Part shown: one piece after another, positions 22,862 through 34,150 of the stretch
Numbering within the stretch: position 1 is the first letter of the stretch
Layout of the letters: the number at the start of each line of letters is the position of its first letter
Assembly (NCBI RefSeq): GCF_000276665.1
Contig: NW_004955484.1
Location: forward strand, 8,090,334 to 8,154,333
DNA length: 64,000 nucleotides
Source: Chinchilla lanigera
Taxonomy: Eukaryota > Chordata > Mammalia > Rodentia > Chinchillidae
Reading direction: 5' to 3'
Position numbers and translations under genes: made by a program
Notes under the pieces: generated by a model
The model's database searches: none
The model's input: the letters and a program-made list of their open reading frames with translations, nothing else
Told to the model about the DNA's origin: nothing

Positions 22862-23215
22862 AGCTTGGATGTTAAATGTCCTTTTCCAAAGGCCCATGTG
22901 TCAAATGCATGGTCCCCAGGAGGTGCCACTGGGAGGTGGTGGAACCTCTGGGAGGTGGGGCCTTGGTCACTGGGTGTCTTTAATGGGGACGGTGGGACCC
23001 AAGCTTGCCTCTTTCCCTTTTGCTTTCTGGTTCATGAAATAAGCAATTTTCCTCTATGAGGGAATCCTGCCTTGATGTGTTGCTTCACCCCAGGTCCCAA
23101 GCAACAGTGCTGATCAATCATGGACTGAAACCTCTAAAACTGTCAACCAGAATAAACCTTTTCTCTTTATAAATTAATTTCCACAGACATTTATAGTGAT
23201 GGAAATCTGACTACC
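22862..23215 (+). mobile_element. MaLR-type LTR
   Basis: Block order matches mammalian ERVL-MaLR LTRs: 'aaaggcccatgtgtcaaatg', 'gcatggtccccagg', 'gggaggtggtggaacc', 'tcatggactgaaacctct', 'ccagaataaaccttttctct' (polyadenylation signal) and a short U5. Diverged. No internal viral genes are attached. Confidence 0.65.
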
Positions 23216-23385
23216 AGAGACCTAAAGTCCAGAAACTCTTCACAAGGCAGAAGACTAGGAGAGGATGATACTACTGGGACATGGAGGGAGGCAATGGATC
23301 AAAGCAGCATAAAGGTGGGATGGCAAGATGATGTTGCTTCCCAGACAGGTGTTTCAGGATTAAGGCCAAGAAAAGGAGTTGGGGC

Positions 23386-23525
23386 CAGATGTGGTGGTGG
23401 ATACCTGTAATTTTAGCAATTGGGAGGCTGAGGCAGGAGGACTGCCGTGAGTTTGACGCCAGCCTGGGCTACACAGTGAGTCTGAGGCCAGGCTACATGG
23501 TGAGACCCTGTCTCAAAAATAAAGG
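23386..23525 (+). mobile_element. B1-like SINE
   Basis: 'gccagatgtggtggtggata', 'gggaggctgaggcaggagga' and 'gccagcctgggctacacagt', then 'gagaccctgtctcaaaaat'. Confidence 0.9.
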
Positions 23526-23959
23526 AGTCTGAAGGCAGTCACAAAGAGAGGGAAAAATCAAGGCTGCAATGTTTCCTGCAAGTCTGGGCCATCCAACAGT
23601 GAAAGCAACAAGACAAAGCAAGACATGATGGTTCATATCTGAATAAGAAAAGGCATCTCTACATAATGAAAGGAAGCTGAGGACACCAGAAAATAAAATA
23701 ATCCAGCAAGATAGGCAAAGACGGTATTCTAAACCTGGCCAAATGATACTTTTAGGAATGAAAAAGGGGTAACTGTTTCTCTTGGACCTACTGACAACAG
23801 AGTACTCTCCTGGGGAAGAGAAGCATGGAGAGCTGTCACTCAGAAGAGTTCAGCTTCCTTGGCAAGTCTAGGAGCTCCTTAGCCAGCTCTTTCCAGATGC
23901 TCCCCCCACCTGTGCCATTGTCTGCACTGATTCCTACAGGTGAGCTCACACTTATTTAC
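23526..23959. other. intron between KRAB-B and the finger exon
   Basis: No repeats recognised. On the minus strand the KRAB-B donor gtaaataag begins at 23959. Confidence 0.4.
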
Positions 23960-24055
23960 CTGGACAGAAAGGTCTTTGGATTTCTCCCTCTGATATCCAC
24001 GGCTCCTCTCCTTGCTCCAATTTGAAGATCACCTCTGGCTTGGAAACTTGATATC
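23960..24055 (-). CDS. KRAB-B exon
   Basis: Bounded by a minus-strand acceptor (tacccatgagcag) and donor (gtaaataag). It is 96 nt, the usual KRAB-B exon size, and phase 1 at both ends. It encodes (G)[19 protein letters not shown], a textbook B box, followed by [12 protein letters not shown]. The B box normally enhances KAP1 recruitment by KRAB-A. It joins in frame to KRAB-A upstream and the finger exon downstream. Confidence 0.93.
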
Positions 24056-24109
24056 CTGCTCATGGGTAAATACACAAGATTGTTTGTGCAAGTGGACAGA
24101 GAACCTTCC

Positions 24110-24708
24110 TACAATTCAGTCCTAGCTGTGGAGAACCACCTGGATGACTCTCCCTGAAAGAAGAGCAATCATCTCCATTTTGGCTAAACCTGTCCATGTT
24201 TTTGTGTATTGTTATGCGTAGAACTGGCTAAGTTTTGTCTTTATCCCCTCAATTGGCTTTACGCAATGCAAACGGGTCTAGCCAAGGTGCTGATGTGTAG
24301 TCTTTGAACCAAGGTGACAGGGCAATGTTGCCCCGCCCATAGCTCCCAAGAAGTATAAGTGAGCTAAGCCAAGAGAGCCATGCTGTCCACTGAGACAGGT
24401 ATGATTTCTTAAGGTATAAAAAATTACTTATCAAAGGCAAAGCACTGACCCCAAAACATTAGATACTGCCTCAAATTGTTATGTAGATTACTTTCTGCAT
24501 CTCTCTCTCTGCACACTGCAGAGGTGGCTTGAGGCCTCCTACCTAGCCCAGCTCATGGCACTTACATACTTCCTGACATGCTCACAGTCACTCATCCCCA
24601 AGCCACTCCCTTCTTCATGAATAAAACCTGAGTTTGGCCCTGTGTCCAGGCCTTTGTTCTGGTTAACCATCGTACTAGCTGGACTTAGGACCCCCTTGGA
24701 TCCTCACA
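24110..24708 (+). mobile_element. possible ERV-type LTR between KRAB-A and KRAB-B exons
   Basis: TG...CA boundaries are possible (tgtggagaaccacc ... ggatcctcaca). The 3' part has 'ttcatgaataaaacctgag' (polyadenylation signal), 'tgtccaggcctttgttctgg' and a C-rich U5-like end. No clear target duplication. It is antisense to the host gene, the usual tolerated orientation. Confidence 0.5.

Positions 24709-25637
<929 letters not shown>

Positions 25638-25667
<30 letters not shown>
25638..25667. repeat. (AC)n microsatellite
   Basis: About 15 uninterrupted AC units. Confidence 0.95.
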
Positions 25668-25668
<1 letters not shown>

Positions 25669-25684
25669 AGTCTTGTTTTTTGAA

Positions 25685-25800
25685 ACAACTATATGTATTG
25701 TTCCACAACTTGCTTTTTACATTTGATTATGTATCTTGGAGATCTTTTCATAGTGTATACATAGTTTCATCTTATTGTTTCACAGTTATGCATTACAGTT
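25685..25800 (-). mobile_element. old L1 3' fragment
   Basis: 'attgttccacaacttgcttt' and 'atcttggagatcttttcata' are antisense L1 3'-region blocks. Confidence 0.5.
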
Positions 25801-25905
25801 GTGTCTCAGGATACCTACTACCTAAAACTAACAGCATCCCACTGTAGGAAGAAAAAAGTTCAAGTTCTCCTGCCACTAATTAGCCATGCTGATCTTGCTG
25901 TTCTT

Positions 25906-26000
25906 TTTTTTTTTGGTTTTTCTTCCAGTACCAGGAATCTGACTCACAACCTTGCACTTGCAAGCCAAATGCTGTGCCACTGAGCTAAATCCCCAGGCCC
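25906..26000 (-). mobile_element. ID-like SINE, diverged
   Basis: T tract, 'ccagtaccaggaatctgact', head 'ctgagctaaatccccaggcc'. A 16-base target duplication with two mismatches (tgatcttgctgttctt / tgatcctgctattctt) lies at 25890-25905 and 26001-26016, so this copy is older than the perfect-duplication copies. Confidence 0.92.
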
Positions 26001-26016
26001 TGATCCTGCTATTCTT

Positions 26017-26741
26017 GACAACACTACGCTTGGGGGACAAGTATCGATATATACCAGATTTCAAAGACTTGTACCAAAAAAAAAGTTAAGTACCTTAATG
26101 GTATTTTAAAGATGCTGATCACACCTAGAAATAATATTCTGGATACACTGGGTTAAATACTATGTATTACTAAAATTAACTTCACCTGTTATTCCTTACA
26201 ATGTGGCTACTAGATAATTTAAAATTACTGCACATGCAGCTTCTATTTCTTTTGGACAGTACTGTTTTACATTATTCTAGATCTCTACCTCAGGCCATCC
26301 TCCCCAGGCTTCTGAATAATTTCTCAAGCTTCACCTCCTGTCATAGACACCATGCTTCTACCACATAGACTTTTAGCCCTGACTTCATTTTCTTTTTTTG
26401 TCTCCCTGCCTCCATATTCTATTCTGACCATCCTGTCCTTTCTTCCCTTAGCTCTATAGCAAAAATTCCTAGTCATCATTCTAGAAAGAGCTCAAGGTTT
26501 CCTTCCCTTGTGAAACGTTTCCAGATCCTCCATCTGCCTTGTTCTCCCTTCAGCATTTGGTCCACATCTCTACTCCAAAACTGCAGCCATCTATTCATGT
26601 TTTTGTCACTCAATTTCTCAAAATCCTTTGCATTTCAGAAAGGCCAGCACCAGTCGTGTTGTTCAGAATCATCTGCGCAACTTTTCTAAACTGTCTATGA
26701 GTGGAGGGCCCTACAAAGCATCTCTTCAAAGTTCCTCAGGA
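26017..26741. other. intron, no gene seen
   Basis: Ordinary intronic sequence; no repeats recognised. Confidence 0.35.
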
Positions 26742-26884
26742 CCAGGTGTGGTGGTGTGTATCTGTATCCCAGCACTCAGGAAGTTGAGGCAGGACGACTG
26801 CCAAGAGTTCAAGGCTAGCCTCAGCTATACAGCGAGTTCAAGGCCAGCCTGAATGGTATAGCAAGATCCTGTCTCAAAAAAAAA
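26742..26884 (+). mobile_element. B1-like SINE
   Basis: 'accaggtgtggtggtgtgta', 'gaagttgaggcaggacgact', 'gagttcaaggccagcctgaa' and an A tail. A short duplication ('aagttcctcagg' before, 'aagttcctcagg' after) flanks it. Confidence 0.92.
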
Positions 26885-26919
26885 GTTCCTCAGGTGGTTC
26901 AAGATGTAAGAGCAAGAGA

Positions 26920-27130
26920 GATTTACTGAACATTCACCACAGGCCAGGCACTGAACTCAGTCACTGTGTGTACCCTCCTCACATTTCCTCAATGAGGTCT
27001 ATCACCAGCCCAGAGAGCAGGTACCACTTCCTCAATGGTTGTGAAGCACGAACCTGGTAAGAATCACTGCCTAACACGCAGCAGACACTCCAGAAATATC
27101 TGATGAGTGACTGGTGGGTAGTTCTTGCTG
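26920..27130 (-). mobile_element. MIR/L2-like remnant
   Basis: 'attcaccacaggccaggcac', 'tcacatttcctcaatgaggt' and 'cagcagacactccagaaata' resemble MIR and L2 3' blocks. Too diverged for certainty. Confidence 0.35.
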
Positions 27131-27186
27131 AAGGGAAACAAGGAGTGGTTTTGAAGCTAAAATAATAATAACAATAATGAGTTAGA

Positions 27187-27347
27187 GCCAGGCATGGTAG
27201 CACATGCCTATAATCCTGGCACTCTGGGAGACTGAGGACAGGAGGATCCCAAGTTCAAGCCCAGCCTGGATAATGTAGAGACCCTGTTTCAAAACAAAAA
27301 AGGCCAAGGCCAGGGCCAGTGCCATGGGCCTAGGTTCAATCCCCAGT

Positions 27348-27350
<3 letters not shown>
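27187..27350 (+). mobile_element. B1-like SINE with degraded ID-like 3' piece
   Basis: 27187-27300 is B1 ('agccaggcatggtagcacat', 'caagcccagcctggataat'). 27301-27350 carries 'ggttcaatccccagtaaaac', a degraded tRNA-SINE end, running into an AC repeat. Confidence 0.75.

Positions 27351-27386
<36 letters not shown>
27351..27386. repeat. (AC)n microsatellite
   Basis: About 18 uninterrupted AC units, grown from the tail of the preceding SINE. Confidence 0.95.
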
Positions 27387-27388
<2 letters not shown>

Positions 27389-27467
27389 TAAATCTTATGT
27401 GTATTTTACCACAATGTTTTAAAATTTTAAAAAAAGATATTGAAAGTAAAAAAAAAAAGTCTGTAAT

Positions 27468-27655
27468 AAGCTGGTGCAAGTTCCATGCCTGTAGTCTCAG
27501 CTACTTGGGAGGCTGAGGCAAGAGGATCACACATTTGAAGCTAGACTAAGCAACTCAGATGTTTCAAAATAAAATGGGCTGAGGACATAGCTCAGAGGTA
27601 GAGTATTTGCCTGGCATGTGTGAGGCACTGGTTCAATTTCCCATACTGTAAGGAA
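27468..27655 (+). mobile_element. B1-like then ID-like SINE (old composite)
   Basis: 27468-27575 shows 'cctgtagtctcagctacttg' and 'gaggctgaggcaagaggat'. 27576-27655 shows 'gggctgaggacatagctcag' and 'ggttcaatttcccatactgt'. Both are diverged. Confidence 0.65.
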
Positions 27656-28022
27656 AGAAGTCTAAAAAAAATTAATTTAAAGGAAAAAAAGGAAAAATCT
27701 ATTTTCTTATATATATATATGCTCATAATATGGTATATTTTAATAAAATAAAAGCAATACAAGACAGAAAAGCCAGGAAAAGAACCTTACTCTTGAAATC
27801 AATCTCAGTGGAACAGGTCTGGATAATCCTAACATTGTTTTAAGGACAAAAATTTAAGAACTGTTCAGTGTAAGGGACATTGCTTCATGCAATTACTGTA
27901 TCACAAAATTAGGGTCACTGTAGCTGGAAAATATAATTTCTGCCTCATGAGGAACAGAAAGTATAAAATTGTTGCTGGGGGTTAAGTGGTTTTGAATGTC
28001 CACTCGTACAATACATTCTCAC
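27656..28022. other. intron, no gene seen
   Basis: AT-rich, with a short (TA)n at about 27708-27721. Confidence 0.35.
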
Positions 28023-28115
28023 CTTAGGTTTACTCTGGAGCAGGGAAAAAGGAGTTGGACAGCTCCTCCAGAGGCGCTCACAGCCTGGTACAGAGACAGA
28101 TAGGTAGGCATGCCA
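28023..28115 (-). other. possible noncoding 5' exon of the zinc-finger gene
   Basis: A 93-nt segment bounded on the minus strand by a good acceptor (ttctcacacccttgcag) and donor (gtgagaatg). It contains an ATG, but its frame would meet a stop after joining KRAB-A, so it could only be 5' UTR. Prediction from splice sites alone. Confidence 0.3.
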
Positions 28116-29109
28116 CTGCAAGGGTGTGAGAACAGTACTGTCATAGGCTTTCTGGGAGTGGAGAAGGGCCTGTAACTTTACTCTAAGGAAGATGCATCTG
28201 AGCGAGGCTTAAACACCAGATCTAGTCAGCTTAGGAGGCTGGGAAAGAGGACCTCTGGATAGGTGAGCTCTGATGTCCTTGATCGAAAACCCCCTGACCT
28301 GATTTAACAAGAGGCGTGGTCTCCCGTGGTGATCCAGGAGCATTGTGTCTGAATGTGGATGACCTAAGCCAAGTTTCACTGGGTCTGTTCTTCGTGATGA
28401 TCTACCACAGAGCTCTTAGGATCTGAAGTCAGCAGAGACCAGGCTGTGGTCCCTCTCCGTATCTTCCCTATCAAGGTAAAACACCATGACCTTCTTCATG
28501 GAAAATACCATTCTCCTCTCTAACTAAAAATGTAATATATATATAAAATGAAAAAAAAAAGTGAACAAGAATGCAAAGTGTTTATGCAGATATAGCTGCC
28601 AACAATCCTAATGATACTGATGACTCTAAGGGGACATCCCACCTCTACCATCGCTGTCACTTCTTCCACTTCAGGCAGAGCCACTGCAGATCTTTAATTA
28701 CACTTGGGGGAAGGTCCTACTCCTCAAAACACCTCTCCAAAGGACCTCCAACTTCCTAACATTCCCCTATGATTCATCATGCATGGTAATCTTTATATCT
28801 AACAAAAAGTTGCACTAGTTTCCTGCCCAAAATTATCAGCTCAAGCTGCTCCTTGAATGTACCAGACATACTAAGACTGTTCCCTCTTCCTACCATGTTC
28901 TTCTCCAGACATCTGCATCTGAGACTTCTTCAGCTCCTTTTAGGTCTGCTCAGATGTCCCCATCTCAGTAAGGATAAGGCTTCAGTGCCCTGACCATTCT
29001 ATTTAAAACTGCACCCCTATCACAGCTCCCCACCTACCCACTCAATCTCCGTGACCTTTCTTTTTCTCTTAAAACTATCATCTTTTAGGATACTGTAAAA
29101 TGTACATAT
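28116..29109. other. intron, no gene seen
   Basis: Unique-looking sequence; short frames have no domain features. Confidence 0.35.
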
Positions 29110-29260
29110 TTAATTCTTCTCTCTCCCATTTTGAGAATACAAGCACCATAAGAGCAGTCTTATCAATTTTGTTCACTAAAGTTACCCAGGTGCCTAGACA
29201 ACTGCCTGACACATAACAAGGGCTCAATGACTTGTCTCTTGAATGAATGAATGAAACAAA
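29110..29260 (+). mobile_element. L2 3' end
   Basis: 'aagcaccataagagcagtct', 'gcctgacacataacaagggc' and 'tcaatgacttgtctcttg' lead to a (gaat)n tail, the typical L2 3' terminus. Confidence 0.7.
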
Positions 29261-30038
29261 TCCAAACTCCTTTCTACTTATTATCAGTAACAGAGAGCGG
29301 TTTCTTGAATATGTTCCCACACCTTATCTCTCAACTCTCCTGAGAGTCAGTCAGCTCTATTCCTAACCTCTTCATTTTTATTGCTTACACTGTGTTTATT
29401 CAAAGGACTGATTCCTTCCACAGAATTTCTTGACCTTTCTCTGAACTCGGAGAAGCCTCTCTCTAGTGCTATACTTCTGTTAGAGGCTGTTCACCCCTCC
29501 TGAACGTAGCTAGGGAAGCAGTCACATGACTTATTACTCAGTTTTGCACTCCCCTGAGGACCATGCTTAGAGAAGCGGAACTACTGACAAAGGGAAATTT
29601 CGACCTAAAAAGTCCCACGGTAGGTCCAGTGTTTGCTCTGTCCTTCATCTCTGACAGACACCTGCAGTTTGTGTTAGATAATTCAAGAGAACCATCAGAT
29701 GATTCCAGGGCAATGTAACTGAGTCAGAGTACTTAGGAAACAAGGCTGTAAATGTGACGTTTAAGGTGGTCTCTCAAATTCACTGCTCAAAATACATATC
29801 CACTTTCACCACTAAAAAAAGGCAACCATCCTTCTGAAAGGACCATTTCCCCAGATGCGGCATTGAGTCATCCCAACTCTCACAGCCTTCTGAGGGATAC
29901 TTGGTGTGTAAAGGTGAGAATGACAATGACCTGCTCTGGCTCTCTTCAAACCAACCATCTTCCTCTAGTATTACTTGCTTTATTCCTTAAAGGTCACTCC
30001 TATCAAACAAGTAGTTTGAACATTTATATATATGTATA
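29261..30038. other. intron left of the assembly gap
   Basis: No gene or repeat recognised. It ends in a TA-rich run (tttatatatatgtata) directly at the gap. Confidence 0.35.
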
Positions 30039-30599
30039 NNNNNNNNNNNNNNNNNNNNNNNNNNNNNNNNNNNNNNNNNNNNNNNNNNNNNNNNNNNNNN
30101 NNNNNNNNNNNNNNNNNNNNNNNNNNNNNNNNNNNNNNNNNNNNNNNNNNNNNNNNNNNNNNNNNNNNNNNNNNNNNNNNNNNNNNNNNNNNNNNNNNNN
30201 NNNNNNNNNNNNNNNNNNNNNNNNNNNNNNNNNNNNNNNNNNNNNNNNNNNNNNNNNNNNNNNNNNNNNNNNNNNNNNNNNNNNNNNNNNNNNNNNNNNN
30301 NNNNNNNNNNNNNNNNNNNNNNNNNNNNNNNNNNNNNNNNNNNNNNNNNNNNNNNNNNNNNNNNNNNNNNNNNNNNNNNNNNNNNNNNNNNNNNNNNNNN
30401 NNNNNNNNNNNNNNNNNNNNNNNNNNNNNNNNNNNNNNNNNNNNNNNNNNNNNNNNNNNNNNNNNNNNNNNNNNNNNNNNNNNNNNNNNNNNNNNNNNNN
30501 NNNNNNNNNNNNNNNNNNNNNNNNNNNNNNNNNNNNNNNNNNNNNNNNNNNNNNNNNNNNNNNNNNNNNNNNNNNNNNNNNNNNNNNNNNNNNNNNNNN
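30039..30599. other. assembly gap (561 N)
   Basis: Unknown bases. The gap abuts a TA-rich run on the left and begins inside or next to a SINE remnant on the right. It lies in the 5' intron region of the zinc-finger gene. Confidence 1.
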
Positions 30600-30629
30600 G
30601 GTTGGGATGTAAACTGTGAAGTATGAACC

Positions 30630-30680
30630 CATAGTGGGAAGGCTGTGGGTTCAATCCCCAGTTCAAAAACAAACAACAAG
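30630..30680 (+). mobile_element. partial tRNA-like SINE 3' end
   Basis: 'ggctgtgggttcaatcccca' plus an A/C-rich tail is the B-box half of an ID-like SINE. The 5' half may lie in the gap. Confidence 0.55.
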
Positions 30681-31100
30681 CCCCAGCAGAAAAGGCCATG
30701 AAAAGCTTGCAGCAAGTCGGTCCTGGCTGGTTTGTCTGTTATCCTTGCCCAAGAAAGCCCATGACCAGCCTCTTCCTAAGCATATTCTGACCAAACTTCT
30801 GAATCCTAAGGTCTCTCCTTGGCCAGCGGCCCCGAAGCTGGGACTCCTCCCTCCAGACTCACTGACAGTCATTCACTTTCTCCTCTAGTTTCTATCTTGT
30901 CACCCCACCCTCTCCACTCCTCATTGACAAGAGTTCAGAAAGTGGCCCCGCACCCAGAATTCAATACTGTCACTTCCAACCTTAGCTCCTCTCCCAAGAC
31001 CACACTGCCCTGTTGCGGTCTACTCGCATATATGCCCCCCGCTTTGGGAATCCCACACCGCCCAGCTCTGCACACGCTAGGGTTTCACGTGGTTACGAGC
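30681..31100. other. no gene seen; shoulder of the CpG island
   Basis: C-rich, gradually gaining CpG. No exon recognised. Confidence 0.35.
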
Positions 31101-31863
31101 CTCCGAGGGAGCAATCAGGTCAAGACTGTGTATCTCTCGGAGAACAATAACCGTTCCCAACAGGTCTCGGGGCTTCGGCCGGATCCAAAGGCGCGGCTCA
31201 CCTGCGGCGCGGCGGGGGGCGGCCTGGGGACCATTCCTGCCTCGCGGGGAGGCTCCGGGACCCGAACTGCGGAGAAAGGAGAGGGCGCTCACCGGGCTGG
31301 GACAGCTCGGCCACTGTGCTGCTAGAGGATGGAAGGAGCTCGGGCCCCGCCCCTGCCCGCCGCTCCCGCTCGCCCGAAGGCGAGCCTCCAGGGTGTGCGG
31401 GACGATCCCCTCCGGCCACGCCCAGTCCCATCCGCAGGCGGTGGGCGAGGCCCCCAAACCCGCGAGGTGCCGCGCCGACCCGCGCACACTCTGGAATCAC
31501 CGCCTCCAAGGAGCTCCGGATTCGTGACCTCGAGCCCACCCGGGCCCTCCGGATTCGTGACCTCGAGCCCACCCGGGCCCTCGGGTTGGCCCCTCCCGCC
31601 CCGGCTGCAGGCTTTCTTCTGTCTGGTTCTTTTCAATGGAAAGGCCAGATGCCCAAAGCGGTCTCCGCCGCAACGGGGGGCGGACAATGGCCGCAGCGGT
31701 AGGGCAAAGCCAGAAGTGCGCCTGCGCACGCGGAGCCTCACGCCAGCACCTCCCAAGCCACGCCGCGCGCGCGCAAACTACACTACCCAGAGTCCCACGC
31801 GCGCAGGCCCTATAAAGGCAACCCCTGGGGGCGCTGTGTGCCCTGCTGGGTACTGTGGTGAGT
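31100..31863. promoter_or_regulatory. CpG-island promoter, probably divergent
   Basis: Dense CpG and GC content compared with the flanks. On the minus strand two good donors (ccgcag then gtgagc, exon end 31202; agcccg then gtgagc, exon end 31293) could end exon 1 of the zinc-finger gene. A ZNF143-like motif (actacactacccagagtccc, 31777-31796) sits near the right edge. On the plus strand a TATAAAGG (31811-31818) is followed by a consensus donor GTGAGT (31858-31863) after tactgtg, suggesting a divergent transcript. Long open frames inside reflect GC richness, not proven proteins. Confidence 0.75.
31515..31580. repeat. perfect 33-base tandem duplication in the CpG island
   Basis: Two identical units (31515-31547, 31548-31580) starting tccggattcgtgacctcgag. 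The perfect identity suggests a recent event. Confidence 0.95.
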
Positions 31864-32449
31864 GCTGAGAAAGACTGGCTGTGTGGTTTGAGTGTTTGTA
31901 TGTCCGTTTAATGACTGAAAGCCTCCTACGTGCCAGGGTCATATTGCTAGTGGTGGGATACAAATGTGGGTTGCCGTAGGCGCCAGTAGACAAGGCGGAC
32001 TACAAAAACGTAAACATAGCAACAAGATAATTGCAGGTCTTGACTTCAGCTACAAGAATGAGACAGGAAGTAAGACCACCCGTAGGTCATTACCATAAGT
32101 GTGGACAGTCTTGAGACTCCCCGAGCTACAATTACTATAACCGCTATACTCCATGAAATACTTAATGTTAATAAGGAGAAAAAAGAAACAAAAACATGTG
32201 ACCTGAACAGTGACCAAACGAAATTGCTACTTAGCATGTTATTTCATTTCTTGGTATCCCATTGCTCAGGATTTTGTGCTTGGAATAAGCGATAGGTAAT
32301 AGAAAATTTGAAAACAAAGATAGGTGAACTTTTAGATACAGCTATTAGAGTTTTAGTTCACAAAAATCAACCTAAATCTCCTAAACTTGGAGGAGGAGGG
32401 GGAAGGGAAGGAAGAGAAGAAAGAGGGAGACAAAGACTTGCTAAGTCAC
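31864..32449. other. downstream of divergent promoter; no exon recognised
   Basis: Rapid return to AT-rich sequence, with a purine-rich GA stretch at 32385-32430. Confidence 0.4.
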
Positions 32450-32545
32450 TAAATTGCCCGGGCTGGGCTCAGCTTGTAATTTTACTGTCTCAGCCTCCCA
32501 GAGTGCTTGGATTACAAGCATGTGCCACAATATGGGGCCTCAGAC
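32450..32545 (-). mobile_element. old B1-like fragment
   Basis: 'ctcagcctcccagagtgctt', 'ggattacaagcatgtgccac' in reverse orientation. Confidence 0.65.
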
Positions 32546-32663
32546 TTGAATTCTTAACCTTAGACCATCACATACTCACAAGGTAGAAAATGACTGCACC
32601 TAGACATACCTGGCGTTGCATTGCTTTATCAAGAATGTGGATATTAAGAAGTTAATGACTTCT

Positions 32664-32775
32664 CCGTGCGTGGTGGTACGTGTCTGTACTACTGGAGAGG
32701 CTGAGGCAAGAAGATTGCAAATTTGAGACCAACCTGGACCTTAGCAAATCTTGTCGCAAAATAAAAAAGGCTAGG
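32664..32775 (+). mobile_element. old B1-like fragment
   Basis: 'gtgcgtggtggtacgtgtct', 'gaggctgaggcaagaagatt', 'gagaccaacctggaccttag'. Followed by a trace of an ID-like head (ggctagggatgtag). Confidence 0.65.
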
Positions 32776-33132
32776 GATGTAGTTCCCAAAACTTCAGTCA
32801 AGAGCATTGGTGAAGGGCAGGCTATGCCAGGAGGACAGATAAAAAGGTCAAGAACTGTCTTTTAGGGACTGACAGAAACCTTGGGGTTTTATAGAAAAGA
32901 ACAAAGACAAGGGTTGGGGGTTGCATAGCTGGCGACATGGGTAATCCTAGTCAGGCTGTGGTCTGGTTGATTATTATCTGAGGATTGCTTCTTTGAAGTG
33001 ACAGTTCCTGCTTGGGAGGGTGGGTAGGGCTTATCAATGAATGGTCTGCAAGGCTCTGCTTTTCCTGAAATTCAAGATGACTACAGATTTTGGACAATGT
33101 CTGGTGACTTTGAGACATTCTTCCAAGGGATC
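32776..33132. other. no gene seen
   Basis: Unique-looking DNA. Confidence 0.3.
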
Positions 33133-33147
33133 TAAAATTAGACATTA

Positions 33148-33303
33148 AGCTGGGCATGGTGGCACATGGCTGTAGTCCCAGCACTCAGGAGGCTGAGGTA
33201 GGAGGATTGCCATGAGCTTGAGGCCAGCTTGGATTACGTAGTGAGTTCAAGGCAAGCCTGAATTACAAAGCAAGACTCTGTCTCAATAAATAAATAAATA
33301 AAT
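33148..33303 (+). mobile_element. B1-like SINE, near full length
   Basis: 'gctgggcatggtggcacatg', 'gagcttgaggccagcttgga', 'gagttcaaggcaagcctgaa' and an (aaat)n tail. Flanking duplication aaaattagacatta / aaaattggacatta, one mismatch. Confidence 0.94.
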
Positions 33304-33880
33304 AAAATTGGACATTATAAAAGCTGTCTTTTAGATGTCCTTCCAAATACTGAAAATTACTTTATTCTCGCTGTCCAAAGTCTTGAAGGAGGATGCAATA
33401 GGCTAGGTGAATTTGGGGTTGATAAACCTTGTATAAGTAGTTTTTTAGATAGACACTTCTCTAGTGATTAACATACCTACATGCACAGCTGAACAGGGAT
33501 CTGACCCAAAGTTTTAAGGTAATAAAGGAGACAGATATAAGATGAATACAGAGATGCCAAGCTTTATTGTGCTTTCAGTTACCCACTGGGCCTCTGTAGA
33601 TACCTGTTGCAATGCCTAATTGCAAAGTGAGGGGAAGGACAGCGAGAGCAGAGTAGAGGTAGGAAAGGTGGGGTATGAATCAAGCCGGGTTTGGGGCATC
33701 ATGACAAGGAGTGTTTTACTCGGAATGACAGGAACCATTGAATGGGCAAAGCAGCAGAATCACTTCTTACTAAGAGGCAATAAGAGGAACTTTTCGTGTT
33801 ATTCTGGAATTGGTGACCAGGACTCAGAGTGGAGAATTAAGTTCTGCATTCTAAAGAGAGTCAAAAACATAGACGGCTTG
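33304..33880. other. no gene seen
   Basis: Unique-looking DNA with a 95-codon chance frame (33620-33907, +). Confidence 0.3.
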
Positions 33881-33884
33881 TCTT

Positions 33885-34150
33885 GGTTACTTTTCTCTCA
33901 TTGCTGAGACAAAATACTGAACGCTCAAAGTTGAAGGAAGGAAGGTTTATTTGGCTCAGAGGCTCACAGTGTGAGAGGTTTCACTCCATAAGCAGCTGAC
34001 TCCAAGGCAGGTGGCTTGGCAGAGGGGCAACACACAGGAGAACAAGTTTATGGCAAGCAGAAGACAGCAAAAGCAACAAGAGGCCTTCCCAGCATCTGTC
34101 TGCCCCTTTTGTCTTATCCAGGCTACTTGGGGCAGGTGGGGCCTGGGGAG
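33885..34150 (-). mobile_element. MaLR-type LTR 3' half
   Basis: 'ggttacttttctctcattgc', 'gaaggtttatttggctcaga' and 'ggctcacagtgtgagaggtt' are the reverse complement of the 3' part of the LTR type seen intact at 43351-43644. The end facing right is unclear. Confidence 0.6.

Noticed and set aside
30024..30715. Long frames across the run of N
   Set aside because: They consist of unknown residues over the assembly gap.
31077..31868. Several overlapping long frames on both strands in the CpG island
   Set aside because: GC-rich islands lack stop codons by composition. The frames overlap each other and are better explained as promoter/5' UTR.
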